Assembly (NCBI RefSeq): GCF_029076695.1
Contig: NZ_JARFIK010000001.1
Location: 434,001 to 498,000 of the forward strand
Reading direction: 5' to 3'
Origin: Adlercreutzia equolifaciens
GTDB lineage: Bacteria; Actinomycetota; Coriobacteriia; Coriobacteriales; Eggerthellaceae
Length of the DNA stretch: 64,000 nucleotides
Positions 17,000 to 25,333 of this stretch are shown here, one piece after another (position 1 is the stretch's first letter; each line of letters opens with the position of its first letter). Under the pieces are notes generated by a model that ran no database searches, was not told the DNA's origin, and saw only the letters and a program-made list of their open reading frames with translations. A program made the position numbers and the translations under genes.

Positions 17000-18811
17000 A
17001 TGAAGCAAGAGAACATCCGCAACGTTGCCATCATCGCCCACGTTGACCATGGCAAGACCACGCTGGTCGACCGTCTGCTGTGGTCGTCCCATGTATTCCG
17101 CGAGAACCAGCAGGTAGAGGAGCGCGTGCTTGACTCCAACGATCAGGAGCGCGAGCGCGGCATCACTATTTTGTCCAAGAACATCTCCATCACCTACAAG
17201 GGTGTGAAGATCAACGTCATCGATACCCCGGGCCACGCCGATTTCGGCGGCGAGGTGGAGCGCGTGCTGAACATGGCCGACGGCGCGCTGCTCATTGTGG
17301 ATGCCTACGAGGGCCCGAAGCCCCAGACGCGCTTTGTGCTGTCCCACGCCCTGGAGCGTGGTCTGCGCATTGTGGTGGTGGTGAACAAGATCGACCGTCC
17401 GAACGCCGACCCCGAGGGCGCGGTGGACAAGGTGTTCGACCTGATGGTGGAACTGGGCGCTTCCGACGAGCAGCTCGACTTCCCCGTGGTTTACGCCTCG
17501 GCGGTCAACGGCTACGCCCGCATGACTCCCGATGACGGAAACATGGACATGATCCCGCTGCTGGACACCATTCTGGCCGAGATTCCCGCTCCCGACGTGG
17601 ACATCGATGGCCCGGTGGCCCTGCAGGTGTGCACGGTGGACCATTCCAGCTACGAGGGCCGCATCGGCGTTGGGCGTCTGTCCTCGGGTACGCTGCATGA
17701 GAAGGAGCAGGTGCTGGTGGTGAAGCCCGACGGCACCGAGCGCCGCGCGCAGATTCGCAAGGTCTACACCTTCGAGAACCTGGGCAAGGCCGAGGTGACC
17801 GCCGCCGACGCCGGCGACATTGTGGCCGTCATCGGCATCGAGGACGCCGACATCGGCGACATCATCACCGATCCCGAGAACCCGGTGGAAATGGCCGCCA
17901 TCAAGGTGGAGGAGCCCACCATGGCCGTCGTATTCGAGGCTTCCACCAGCCCCTTGGTGGGTCGCGAGGGCGATATTGTGGGCGGCCGCCAGCTGAAGGA
18001 GCGCCTCATGCGCGAGAAGGAGAGCAACATCTCCATGCGCATCAACGAGCTTGAGGACAAGACGGGCATCGAGGTGGCTGGCCGCGGCGTGCTGCACCTG
18101 TCGGTGCTCATGGAAACCATGCGCCGCGAAGGCTTCGAGTTCCAGGTGGGCCGTCCCCGCGTGGTGTACAAGACTGCCGCTGACGGCAGCAAGCTGGAGC
18201 CTATCGAGGAAGCCACGGTGGACGTGCCCAACGAGTACGCCGGCAAGGCCATCGAGGTCATGGGCACCGCGGGCGGCATCATGGAGGACATGGCTCAGGA
18301 CGAGACCATGACCCACCTCACTTTCCGCATCCCCTCGCGCGGCACCATGGGTCTGAAGACGCGTATCCTCAACGCCACCCACGGCGAGGCGGTGCTGTTC
18401 CACCACTTCAAGGAGTACGGTCCCTTCTCGGGCGAAATGGCCGGCCGCAAGAACGGCGGCATGATCGCCATGTCCACGGGCAAGGCGGTGGCCTACGCCC
18501 TTGACACGCTCCAGGAGCGCGGGCGTTTGTTCGTGAGCCCGGGCGACGAGTGCTACGAGGGCATGATTGTGGGCGAGTCCGCCAAGGAAGGCGACATGGT
18601 GGTGAACGTCGAGAAGACGAAGAACCTGGGCAATCAGCGCTCCAGCTCGGCCGATAAGGCCATTCAGCTGACGCCGCCCATCACCTTCACGCTGGAAGAG
18701 GCTTTGGAGTACATCGAGGACGACGAGCTGGTGGAGGTGACGCCGGAGTCCATCCGCCTGCGCAAGCGCCTGCTGTCCGCCACCGACCGCAAGAAGGCCG
18801 CCAAGAAGTAA
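17000..18811 (+). CDS. typA: Ribosome-binding GTPase TypA/BipA
   Basis: This encodes 603 residues from the ATG at 17000, with a GAAAGAAG upstream run. It is a translational GTPase with G1 AHVDHGKT, G2/switch residues in RERGITI, G3 [10 protein letters not shown] and G4 NKID. The EF-Tu-like domain II, EF-G-like domains III and V, and the BipA C-terminal domain follow. The length is normal for the family. BipA assists 50S assembly and stress or cold adaptation. A TATAAT element lies at 16868-16873. The stop is 10 bases before a copy of the intergenic repeat described below. Confidence 0.96.
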   Translation: MKQENIRNVAIIAHVDHGKTTLVDRLLWSSHVFRENQQVEERVLDSNDQERERGITILSKNISITYKGVKINVIDTPGHADFGGEVERVLNMADGALLIVDAYEGPKPQTRFVLSHALERGLRIVVVVNKIDRPNADPEGAVDKVFDLMVELGASDEQLDFPVVYASAVNGYARMTPDDGNMDMIPLLDTILAEIPAPDVDIDGPVALQVCTVDHSSYEGRIGVGRLSSGTLHEKEQVLVVKPDGTERRAQIRKVYTFENLGKAEVTAADAGDIVAVIGIEDADIGDIITDPENPVEMAAIKVEEPTMAVVFEASTSPLVGREGDIVGGRQLKERLMREKESNISMRINELEDKTGIEVAGRGVLHLSVLMETMRREGFEFQVGRPRVVYKTAADGSKLEPIEEATVDVPNEYAGKAIEVMGTAGGIMEDMAQDETMTHLTFRIPSRGTMGLKTRILNATHGEAVLFHHFKEYGPFSGEMAGRKNGGMIAMSTGKAVAYALDTLQERGRLFVSPGDECYEGMIVGESAKEGDMVVNVEKTKNLGNQRSSSADKAIQLTPPITFTLEEALEYIEDDELVEVTPESIRLRKRLLSATDRKKAAKK

Positions 18812-18819
18812 GCGGGCCT

Positions 18820-18926
18820 CGTCGCTGCTGACGGACGTCGGGAGCGCTAGCGTTGCGGCGTTAACAGACGCTTGGCCTCGCGCCAGAGGGAATCTCACTG
18901 ACTTCCTTGGGCGCACCTGTGAACAC
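18820..18926 (+). repeat. Dispersed post-stop repeat, copy A
   Basis: This starts about 10 bases after the typA stop. Its first part (GTCGCTGCTGACG) and last part (CTTCCTTGGGCGCACC, then TGTGAAC) match the copy at 34864-34958; the last 23 bases agree at 20 positions. Copies B and C also lie just after stop codons. The rest of the gap 18812-19150 holds only the terminator below and no gene I can support. Confidence 0.55.
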
Positions 18927-18942
18927 GTCTCTTTTTCGCATC

Positions 18943-18987
18943 AAACCCCATGTCAATTACTCATGGTTGACATGGGGTTTCTTTCTT
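18943..18987 (+). terminator. Intrinsic terminator downstream of typA
   Basis: A perfect 14-bp stem (18943-18956 with 18967-18980) has a 10-base loop and is followed by a T-rich run. Confidence 0.9.
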
Positions 18988-19150
18988 TGCAGTCATTGAC
19001 GATACGTGAATCAAAAGTGGGCAAATTGTGCGGCGGTTGTTACCTAATGGTAAGCCGTGGGACAATGCAGAACGAAATCATCGGGGACTGTCTCAAAACG
19101 CACTCGTGCAACGAAATTCGCAGCCCCGTCACCTATGAGGGAAGGTAAGT

Positions 19151-20434
19151 ATGAAGAAACGGTTTTTTGCGAAGTCCCTTGCCGTCGTCAGCCTGGCTGC
19201 ACTGTGCGCTCTGAGCGCCACGGGCTGCTCTTCGAGCGATGGGCAGAACAAGCAAACCTACACCGGAGGGGTAGCCGCCACCGTCAACGGGGTGGAGATC
19301 CAGGAGGACACCATCACGGCTGCCATCGAGGGCATTCGTGAGCAGATGGGCGTCACCGACGAGGACTCCTGGGGCAAGTGGCTCGCCGAGAACGACTACA
19401 CCCCCGAGAGCGTCCGCGAGGAGATCATCGATTCCTATGTGGACCAGGAGCTGGTGAAGCAGGGCAGCGAGGCCATGGACATCACGGCCGACTCCGACGA
19501 GGTTAACCAGTACATCGAATCCATGCGCAGCAACTACGATTCCGATGAGGCCTGGGCCAATGCCCTTGAGGCCGTGGGCATGACCGAGGACGAGTATCGC
19601 GATAACATCGAGCTCTCCCTGGTATCCCAGCAGCTGCGCACCAAGCTGGCCGAGAACTCCGAGGAGCCCACCGAGGAAGAGCTGGTAACTACGGCGCAGA
19701 CCTATCTTCCCACCTACGACGGCGCGAAGAAGTCTTCCCATATCCTGTTTGACGCCAGCGATGAAGACCTGGCCCAGGAAGTGCTCGAGAAGCTGCAGTC
19801 TGGCGAGCTTGATTTCGCCACCGCCGCCGAGTCCTACTCGAAGGACACCGGCTCGGCTGCCGACGGCGGTAACGTGGGCTGGGACAAGCTGACCAGCTTC
19901 GTGACGGAGTACACCACGGCCTTGAACGAGCTGGAGAAGGGCGAGATCAGCGGTCTGGTTACCAGCAGCTATGGTATCCACATCATTCAGTGCACCGACG
20001 TCTTCGAGGCTCCGGAGGAGCTGACCAAGATGGACCAGCTGCCCGAGGAGTTCCAGGAGGCCGTGCGCACGATCCTCACGTCCAACAACGAGTCCCAAGC
20101 TTATTACACATGGGTTGAGGAGCAGCGCGAGGGTGCGGACATCGTGATCAACGACATGCCCGAGGGCCTGCCCTACTACGTCGACATGGCGAACTACCCG
20201 AAGAGCGAGACCGACGACAGCGCCCAGATTGTGGGCACCGATGCCGACGGCAACCCGATCAGCGTCGAGACGGTTGACGGCGAAGAGACGGGCGATGAGG
20301 CCACCCAGGAAGAGGGCTCCGAGGAAGGTGCTCAGGACGAGGGCTCTGACGCCGGCGACCAGAGTGCCGAAGGCGAAGGCTCTGACGAGGGCTCCAATGA
20401 GGGTTCCGGCGAGGGCGAAACGGCCGCCGAATAG
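19151..20434 (+). CDS. PpiC/PrsA-like foldase lipoprotein
   Basis: This encodes 427 residues with GGAAGG before the ATG. A lipoprotein signal peptide ends at the lipobox SATGC (Cys26). A SurA-like N-terminal helical region precedes a parvulin-type rotamase domain (about 190-285), with SSHILF, GGNVGW and the YGIHIIQ strand. The C-terminal 70 residues are Glu/Gly/Asp-rich and low in complexity. It is probably an extracytoplasmic peptidyl-prolyl isomerase that folds exported proteins, consistent with the many secreted proteins here. It ends just before a strong hairpin. Confidence 0.9.
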   Translation: MKKRFFAKSLAVVSLAALCALSATGCSSSDGQNKQTYTGGVAATVNGVEIQEDTITAAIEGIREQMGVTDEDSWGKWLAENDYTPESVREEIIDSYVDQELVKQGSEAMDITADSDEVNQYIESMRSNYDSDEAWANALEAVGMTEDEYRDNIELSLVSQQLRTKLAENSEEPTEEELVTTAQTYLPTYDGAKKSSHILFDASDEDLAQEVLEKLQSGELDFATAAESYSKDTGSAADGGNVGWDKLTSFVTEYTTALNELEKGEISGLVTSSYGIHIIQCTDVFEAPEELTKMDQLPEEFQEAVRTILTSNNESQAYYTWVEEQREGADIVINDMPEGLPYYVDMANYPKSETDDSAQIVGTDADGNPISVETVDGEETGDEATQEEGSEEGAQDEGSDAGDQSAEGEGSDEGSNEGSGEGETAAE

Positions 20435-20471
20435 AGAAACGTCGCGAGGGTTACCTTGCGAGGAGAGAGAA

Positions 20472-20502
20472 GGAAGCGCCCGCTCATTGAGCGGGCGCTT
20501 CC
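20472..20502 (+). terminator. Strong GC hairpin between the foldase and ABC ATPase genes
   Basis: A perfect 14-bp stem (20472-20485 with 20489-20502) has a 3-base loop. There is no T-run, and the ATPase gene starts 23 bases later, so termination may be partial. Confidence 0.65.
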
Positions 20503-20525
20503 GCATGAGAAGGAGAGATGGACCC

Positions 20526-21446
20526 ATGGTCTGTGCTGAAGTTGTCCCGAACCCGCAAGATGAGCGCCTTCTCGCTGGTTATGGCAATTCGGGCACGCTT
20601 GCAGGCGACGGTTCGGCTCTTTTTGGGGACGGCAAACAAGGCGCTGGGGTATCCTCATCGGCTCAGGCTCCTCTCGTGCAGCTGCGCGATGCCTGTGTGA
20701 GACGCGCGGGCCGCTCGATTCTTTCGGTAGGGGAGTTCTCTCTCCAGGAGGGAGAGTCGGTGGCGCTTCTGGGCCCGAACGGCTCGGGCAAGTCTACCTT
20801 CATCGGGCTCATTACGCGTGAGGTGCACCCGCTTCATCGCGATGAAGCGCCCGTGCTGTTTCGCGGCAGCAGCCGCACCCCTTTGGCCGACATCAAGAAG
20901 GCCATGGGCGTGGTGTCCTCGTCGATGCAGGATCAGATTCGCGTGCATCTGCCAGCGGCGGACATTGTGGCTGGCGGCTTGTTCGGCTCGCTCGGCGTGC
21001 CCCTGCGGCGAGAGGTGACCGAGGGTCAGCGTGCTCAGGCGCGCTCGACCATGGCCGCTCTGGGCATCGCCGACTTGGCGGATAGGGACATCCTGACGCT
21101 GTCGACGGGCCAGGCACGCCGCGTTCTCATCGCCCGTGCCTTAGTGCACGATCCGGACGTACTCATCTTCGACGAGCCCTGCACGGGACTCGATCCCGCC
21201 GGTATGTACCATGTGCGAAACACCATGAGCCAGCTAGCCCGTGAGGGTCGCGCGGTGTTGCTGGTTACACACTATCCCGAGGATATCGTCCCGGAAATGC
21301 AACGCCTGGTGCTGGTGAAGGACGGCCGCCTCGTGGCCGATGGCCCCAAGAAAGAGCTGCTCACCAGCGACGTCATGACGCGCCTGTTCGACGTACCCTT
21401 GGAAGTAGTAGAAGCCCACGGCCACTACAGCATCGTCGGAGCCTAG
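20526..21446 (+). CDS. Lone ABC-type ATPase (ModF/PhrA-like)
   Basis: This encodes 306 residues from the ATG at 20526, with AAGGAGA about 10 bases upstream. A non-conserved extension of about 45 residues precedes the nucleotide-binding domain. Visible motifs are Walker A LLGPNGSGKST, signature LSTGQ, Walker B VLIFDEP, D-loop TGLDP and the H-loop in VTHYPED. It resembles the single-domain ATPases annotated as ModF or photorepair PhrA. No permease or binding protein is adjacent, so its partner and substrate are unknown. A different ATG at 20518 is out of frame. Confidence 0.82.
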   Translation: MVCAEVVPNPQDERLLAGYGNSGTLAGDGSALFGDGKQGAGVSSSAQAPLVQLRDACVRRAGRSILSVGEFSLQEGESVALLGPNGSGKSTFIGLITREVHPLHRDEAPVLFRGSSRTPLADIKKAMGVVSSSMQDQIRVHLPAADIVAGGLFGSLGVPLRREVTEGQRAQARSTMAALGIADLADRDILTLSTGQARRVLIARALVHDPDVLIFDEPCTGLDPAGMYHVRNTMSQLAREGRAVLLVTHYPEDIVPEMQRLVLVKDGRLVADGPKKELLTSDVMTRLFDVPLEVVEAHGHYSIVGA

Positions 21447-21833
21447 AGGTTCGACGCGCCTTTCCCTCTCGCTCTCGCCCTCGGCTTCGGCTTCGGCTTC
21501 GTCCCGGCCCCGGCTTCGGCTTCGGATTCGCCCTCATCCTCTCCTTCGGCAAATTCCCCTATAGCCAAGTTTCGAGCGTTTCGGGGGAATAATTTGCGTT
21601 TAGTTAACCTCTCTGCCGACACTCCGATGGAAATCACGCTCTGATTGACCACATGGGACAAAAACAAGAGGGTTACTCCTCCCAAGAAGATGTTTTCTTG
21701 GCTCCGAAGGCCACTCCATGCTAACAAAACGCAAGAAAATGCCCAGAAAGACAGCAGTCCTTCAGAGAACTCGAGGTCTAGCTTGTTTTGAAATGTGTTG
21801 CTGCAGGTAGGAACTACCTTGTAGAAAGTAAAC
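21447..21833. other. Gene-free gap with GGCTTC hexamer repeats
   Basis: The first 100 bases hold runs of the hexamer GGCTTC (three at 21485-21502, more near 21511-21525). The rest is moderately A/T-rich. An open frame on the minus strand (21443-21727) is low in complexity, has no ribosome site, and is probably not a gene. I see nothing else. Confidence 0.5.
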
Positions 21834-21926
21834 TGGCGGAGGAGGAGGGATTCGAACCCTCGTCACCGGGGTTACCGGTGAAACGGTTTTCGAGACCGCC
21901 GCATTCAACCACTCTGCCACCCCTCC
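21834..21926 (-). tRNA. tRNA-Ser (CGA)
   Basis: This is a class II tRNA with a long variable arm. The acceptor stem is GGAGGGG paired with CTCCTCC, the anticodon CGA sits in a CT-CGA-AA loop, the T-loop is GTTCGAATC, and CCA is encoded. It is followed on the minus strand by the foldback of the gap described above. Confidence 0.95.
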
Positions 21927-21956
21927 GCGCGGGGTGATGCGTCCACAGGGACGCCA

Positions 21957-21982
21957 TAGAAAAACGAGCCGGGAAGGCTCGT
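21957..21982 (-). terminator. Terminator between the two tRNA-Ser genes
   Basis: On the minus strand a 7-bp stem (ACGAGCC with GGCTCGT, 21964-21982) is followed by TTTTTCT, 10 bases after the upstream tRNA-Ser. The second tRNA-Ser may have its own promoter or depend on read-through. Confidence 0.7.
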
Positions 21983-21991
21983 GGGAAAATC

Positions 21992-22083
21992 TGGCGGAGA
22001 GATGGGGATTCGAACCCCAGATACCCTTTTGGGGCATACACGATTTCCAATCGTGCTCCTTCGGCCAGCTCGGACATCTCTCC
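21992..22083 (-). tRNA. tRNA-Ser (GGA)
   Basis: This is a class II tRNA with acceptor stem GGAGAGA paired with TCTCTCC, anticodon GGA in a TT-GGA-AA loop, a long variable arm and an encoded CCA. Together with the CGA gene it reads two serine codon boxes. Confidence 0.95.
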
Positions 22084-22279
22084 GCATAGCGTCTGCCTCA
22101 CCGAAGTGAAGTGCCTTAGAAGTATAGCGCAGCAAACGGCGCACCTCAAGAAAATTTTCGTAGGATGGGCGTATTTGCATAAGTTGGCCGCGGAAGCCCT
22201 TCTTTCAGCGATTTGACCATATCGCCCGCAAGCATCGCTGCGTACAATGGTGCCAAAGAGAGAAAACGAAGGACGAGCC

Positions 22280-23086
22280 ATGCCCATCATTGATGCCCAC
22301 TCCCATATCTACCCCGAGAAGATTTCCCAGAAGGCCGTCGGATCAGTAGGGAAGTTCTACTCTGCCCATATGGATGCCCCGGACGCGTCGGCCCAGGCGC
22401 TCCTGGATACCTGTGAGGGATCTCCCATTACCCATCACCTGGTCCATTCGGTGGCCACCAGTCCCGCGCAGGTTGAAACCATCAACGACTTCGTGGCCGA
22501 GCAGTGCGCTGCCCATGACAACTTCATCGGTTTCGCCACCATGCATCAAGATTACGAGAACCTGGAAGCAGAAATCGACCGCGCCATTGGTCTGGGGCTG
22601 AAAGGCGTGAAGATCCACCCCGACAATCAGCGTGTGAACATGGACGATCCGCGTCTCATGCGTCTCTACGAGTGCATCGAGGGACGCTTGCCCATCGTTA
22701 TCCACACGGGAGACTACCGCTTCGACTTCTCCCATCCAAGGCGCCTGAAGAAGATCCTCCATACCTTCCCGAACCTGGTGGTGGATGCCGCGCACTTCGG
22801 CGGCTGGTCCATCTTCGACTATGCCTTGGAAATCCTCGAGGACGAGAACTGCTACATCGACACCTCTAGTGCCCTCGAATTCCTCGGCCCGCGTCGCACC
22901 GTGGAACTAGCCCGCGCCTACGGTATCGAGCGCGTAATGTTCGGCAGCGACTTCCCCATGTGGAGCCCCGTGTCGGAGTTGAACATGCTGGCCGCTATGG
23001 ATTTCACCCAAGAAGAATTCAAAGCCATAACCTGGGACAACGCCCTGCGTTTCATCGGAATAGAGGAAGACGAACTTCTCAAGTAG
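22280..23086 (+). CDS. Amidohydrolase-family (TIM-barrel metal-dependent) hydrolase
   Basis: This encodes 268 residues from the ATG at 22280, with a GAAGGACGAG upstream run; a TACAAT element lies at 22243-22248. Metal-binding motifs are DAHSH near the N-terminus, HTGD, DAAHFGG and the late GSDFPMW with the conserved Asp. This fits the amidohydrolase_2 group (COG2159-like), which includes decarboxylases and lactonases. The substrate cannot be told. It stands alone, between minus-strand tRNAs and a convergent CBS gene. Confidence 0.85.
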   Translation: MPIIDAHSHIYPEKISQKAVGSVGKFYSAHMDAPDASAQALLDTCEGSPITHHLVHSVATSPAQVETINDFVAEQCAAHDNFIGFATMHQDYENLEAEIDRAIGLGLKGVKIHPDNQRVNMDDPRLMRLYECIEGRLPIVIHTGDYRFDFSHPRRLKKILHTFPNLVVDAAHFGGWSIFDYALEILEDENCYIDTSSALEFLGPRRTVELARAYGIERVMFGSDFPMWSPVSELNMLAAMDFTQEEFKAITWDNALRFIGIEEDELLK

Positions 23087-23152
23087 CTATTTCGCCCGCA
23101 ATCCCAGGCTAAAGCCAAAGCTCCAACCTATGCCCCAAATCCAGACAGCGTA

Positions 23153-23309
23153 GCGGACGGCGCCGGCATCCCCGGAGGGCACCGTCTGAACACCAAAAAG
23201 AAAGGCGACCAAAGGTCGCCAAGTGAATACATGAAGGAGCGAAGCGCACGAGGCCGAAGGCCGAGCAGCGGAGCGGCGCGTGCCCGGAGGGGATGCCGGG
23301 GCCGTCCGC
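23153..23309. repeat. Long inverted repeat with internal hairpins in a convergent gap
   Basis: Arms 23153-23182 and 23280-23309 are complementary at 26 of 30 positions. The 97-base loop holds a second hairpin (GGCGACC with GGTCGCC, 23204-23220) and a GGCC-GAA-GGCC stem. It lies between two genes that converge, so it may be a bidirectional terminator, a folded RNA or a remnant of a repeat element. No protein is convincing here. Confidence 0.6.
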
Positions 23310-23348
23310 GGTCAGGTGGCTTGAACCTCCAGGTTCCAAGAGTGCCTA

Positions 23349-23508
23349 GTTTGGTTCCCTGACAGCTGTCAAAACCGAAGAGTTCGGTACCTCCACGTCG
23401 CAAAACCCCAGGTCATAAATCCTCTTAAAAGCAAGAGGGGGAACCAAACCCCCTAATTCTGGAACTTTTTCTGGTTCTGGAACCAAACCCCCTGGTTCTG
23501 GAACCAAG
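23349..23508. repeat. GGAACCAAAC repeat cluster 1
   Basis: An exact GGGGAACCAAAC is at 23438-23449. Related words are at 23349-23359 (reverse, one base short) and around 23471-23508, where TGGTTCTGGAACCAA occurs twice. The other exact copies in the window are at 30472-30483, 30382-30393 and 45593-45604, all between convergent genes. Confidence 0.6.
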
Positions 23509-23654
23509 CGCCCCGACCTTGGTTTTCGCGGCCCGGGGGAATTAGCCCCCAACAACAAGAAAAGGCCCAAAAGGGCCTTTTCGCGTGTCCCGGGAATGGA
23601 ACCTCAGGCGTGGAGCTACTCCATTTTCACGTGTCTGGGAGAGAACCGTCAGTG

Positions 23655-24965
23655 CTACTCCACGTCTGGTCGCTCGATAGCCATCCCGATGCGGTCGATG
23701 CGCAGGCGATCCATGGCCAGCACGGTAAAGGTAACCTTGGTGCCCTTGTCCTCCAGGACGCAGACATCGCCCTCGCCAGGAATGCGATCGAACAGCGAGA
23801 GCAGCAGGCCGCCGGCTGTCTCCACGTCGCCGGCCTCTTCCGGCTCGAAGCCCAGGATCTCCACCAGCTCGTTAATGCCCAGGGTGCCGTTGATCTGGTA
23901 GGTGCCGTCGGGCATCTGCTCCACGTCGTCATCGGTGTCGTGGACGTACTCGTCGTCGATGCGACCCACAATCTGCTCCATGATGTCGCTCATGGTGACA
24001 ATGCCGGCCGTGCCGCCGTGCTCGTCAACTACGACGCAGATCTTCGTGCGGCCCTCCTGCATGGTTTCTAGCAGCTTGGCAATGGGGATGCCTTCGGGAA
24101 CGGGCGGCAGGTCGCGGATGTTCCAGTCGGCCACGGGCGTGTCGAGGGGCATATCTACCAGGTCCTTCGTGTGGACGAAACCCACCATATGGTCTTTCGA
24201 CCCATTGCACACCGGGTAGCGCGAGTACTTGTACTGGCGAATCAGCTCGAGGTTCTCTTCCAGTGAGTCTTCCAGGTTCAGGCAGATGACGTCGGTGCGG
24301 GGGGTCATGATGCCCTCGGCGTCCTTGTCGCCCAAGTCGAAGATGTTGTCCACAAACTCGTTTTCCTCGGCGCCGATAAGGCCGTTTTCCGTGGACTCGT
24401 CGATGAGCAGCTTGATCTCCTCGCCGGTGTACACCTCGTGCTCGTCGGCCGGGTCATGGCCGAACAGGCGCATAACGCCGTTGGTGATGCCGTTGAAGAT
24501 GACCATGACAGGGTAGGTGATGCGGTAGAACACGCGCAGAGGACCAGCGGTGTGCAGCGCGTACTTTTCGGTGGAGAAGATGGCGAAGGACTTCGGGATG
24601 AGCTCGCCTACTACCACATGGAGGGTGGTGACGATGAAGAAGCCCACGGCCACGCAGATGGGGTAGACAGCCGACTCGGGGAAGCCCCAGGCCAGCAGCG
24701 GAGCTTCCAGCACGGCGGAAACGGCCGGCTCGCCCAACCAGCCGATGGCCAGAGAGGCAAGGGTGATGCCCAGCTGGCAGGCGGACAGGTAGGCATTGAT
24801 GTGGGTGGTCACGTCGCGGGCAGCTTCAGCCCCGCGGCGCTTCTCGGCCACGGCCATGTCGATCTGACTTTTGCGCACACGGACGAGCGCGAACTCGGCT
24901 ACTACGAAAAATGCGTTCATAAGCAGGAAGAACAGCACGAGTAGCAAGCATATGGCGGTATACAT
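23655..24965 (-). CDS. CorC/HlyC-type CBS-domain membrane protein with DUF21
   Basis: This encodes 436 residues from the ATG at 24965, with AAAGGG about 10 bases upstream. The N-terminal DUF21 (CNNM) domain has four hydrophobic segments (1-180), including the VVAEFALVRVRKSQ and GWLGEP signatures. A CBS pair follows at about 200-330 and a CorC_HlyC domain ends the protein (345-430). Such proteins act in Mg2+ or cobalt efflux and are often mislabelled hemolysins. A shorter relative without the membrane domain is at 53206. It is divergent from the MFS-CBS gene. Confidence 0.9.
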   Translation of the reverse strand: MYTAICLLLVLFFLLMNAFFVVAEFALVRVRKSQIDMAVAEKRRGAEAARDVTTHINAYLSACQLGITLASLAIGWLGEPAVSAVLEAPLLAWGFPESAVYPICVAVGFFIVTTLHVVVGELIPKSFAIFSTEKYALHTAGPLRVFYRITYPVMVIFNGITNGVMRLFGHDPADEHEVYTGEEIKLLIDESTENGLIGAEENEFVDNIFDLGDKDAEGIMTPRTDVICLNLEDSLEENLELIRQYKYSRYPVCNGSKDHMVGFVHTKDLVDMPLDTPVADWNIRDLPPVPEGIPIAKLLETMQEGRTKICVVVDEHGGTAGIVTMSDIMEQIVGRIDDEYVHDTDDDVEQMPDGTYQINGTLGINELVEILGFEPEEAGDVETAGGLLLSLFDRIPGEGDVCVLEDKGTKVTFTVLAMDRLRIDRIGMAIERPDVE

Positions 24966-25333
24966 ACCGGAAACACCCTTTCGCGGAAGGCATCTGCCCA
25001 GCGGGCACCTTCGTCGTTGAAACATATATGAGTCTTATCCTAGGCGATTTTCTTCAGCGACGTTCGCCTGGAGAGAAACTGACACCACATTATTACAAGC
25101 CAGAGAGCCCTTGGTGAAGACAGTGGTCGGACAGAAGGGAGCAAGCTGTGCTGCGGCCAGCAGAGCTTCTGGTTCTCGGACGGGGCCGCCGGCCGTCCCC
25201 TGCGGATCGAGCTCGCCCGTTCCTACAAGAAAGGAACTTCTTGACCGAGCCCATCATCAACTTCGTTGACGCGGTGGTAAAGTGACATAGTTTTCCATGA
25301 GCATAAGAAGTTGCGAGAGCAAATGAGGTGGAT
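24966..25333. other. Divergent intergenic region
   Basis: This separates the minus-strand CBS gene from the plus-strand MFS-CBS gene and must hold both promoters. A short GC hairpin (GGACGG...GTCC, near 25178-25200) is visible. I found no clear -35/-10 pair and no riboswitch core. Confidence 0.4.

Noticed and set aside
16421-18916. 831-codon minus-strand frame opposite typA
   Set aside because: It is His/Leu/Val-rich shadow coding caused by GC bias; typA on the plus strand is fully conserved.
21443-21727. Minus-strand frame with Glu/Ala and Lys/Pro/Arg repeats
   Set aside because: It is the translation of the GGCTTC hexamers, without a ribosome site or homology I can recognise.
23128-23403. 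Minus-strand frame inside the 157-base hairpin region
   Set aside because: The strong inverted repeat explains the open frame; the product is Arg/Pro-rich and has no start signal.
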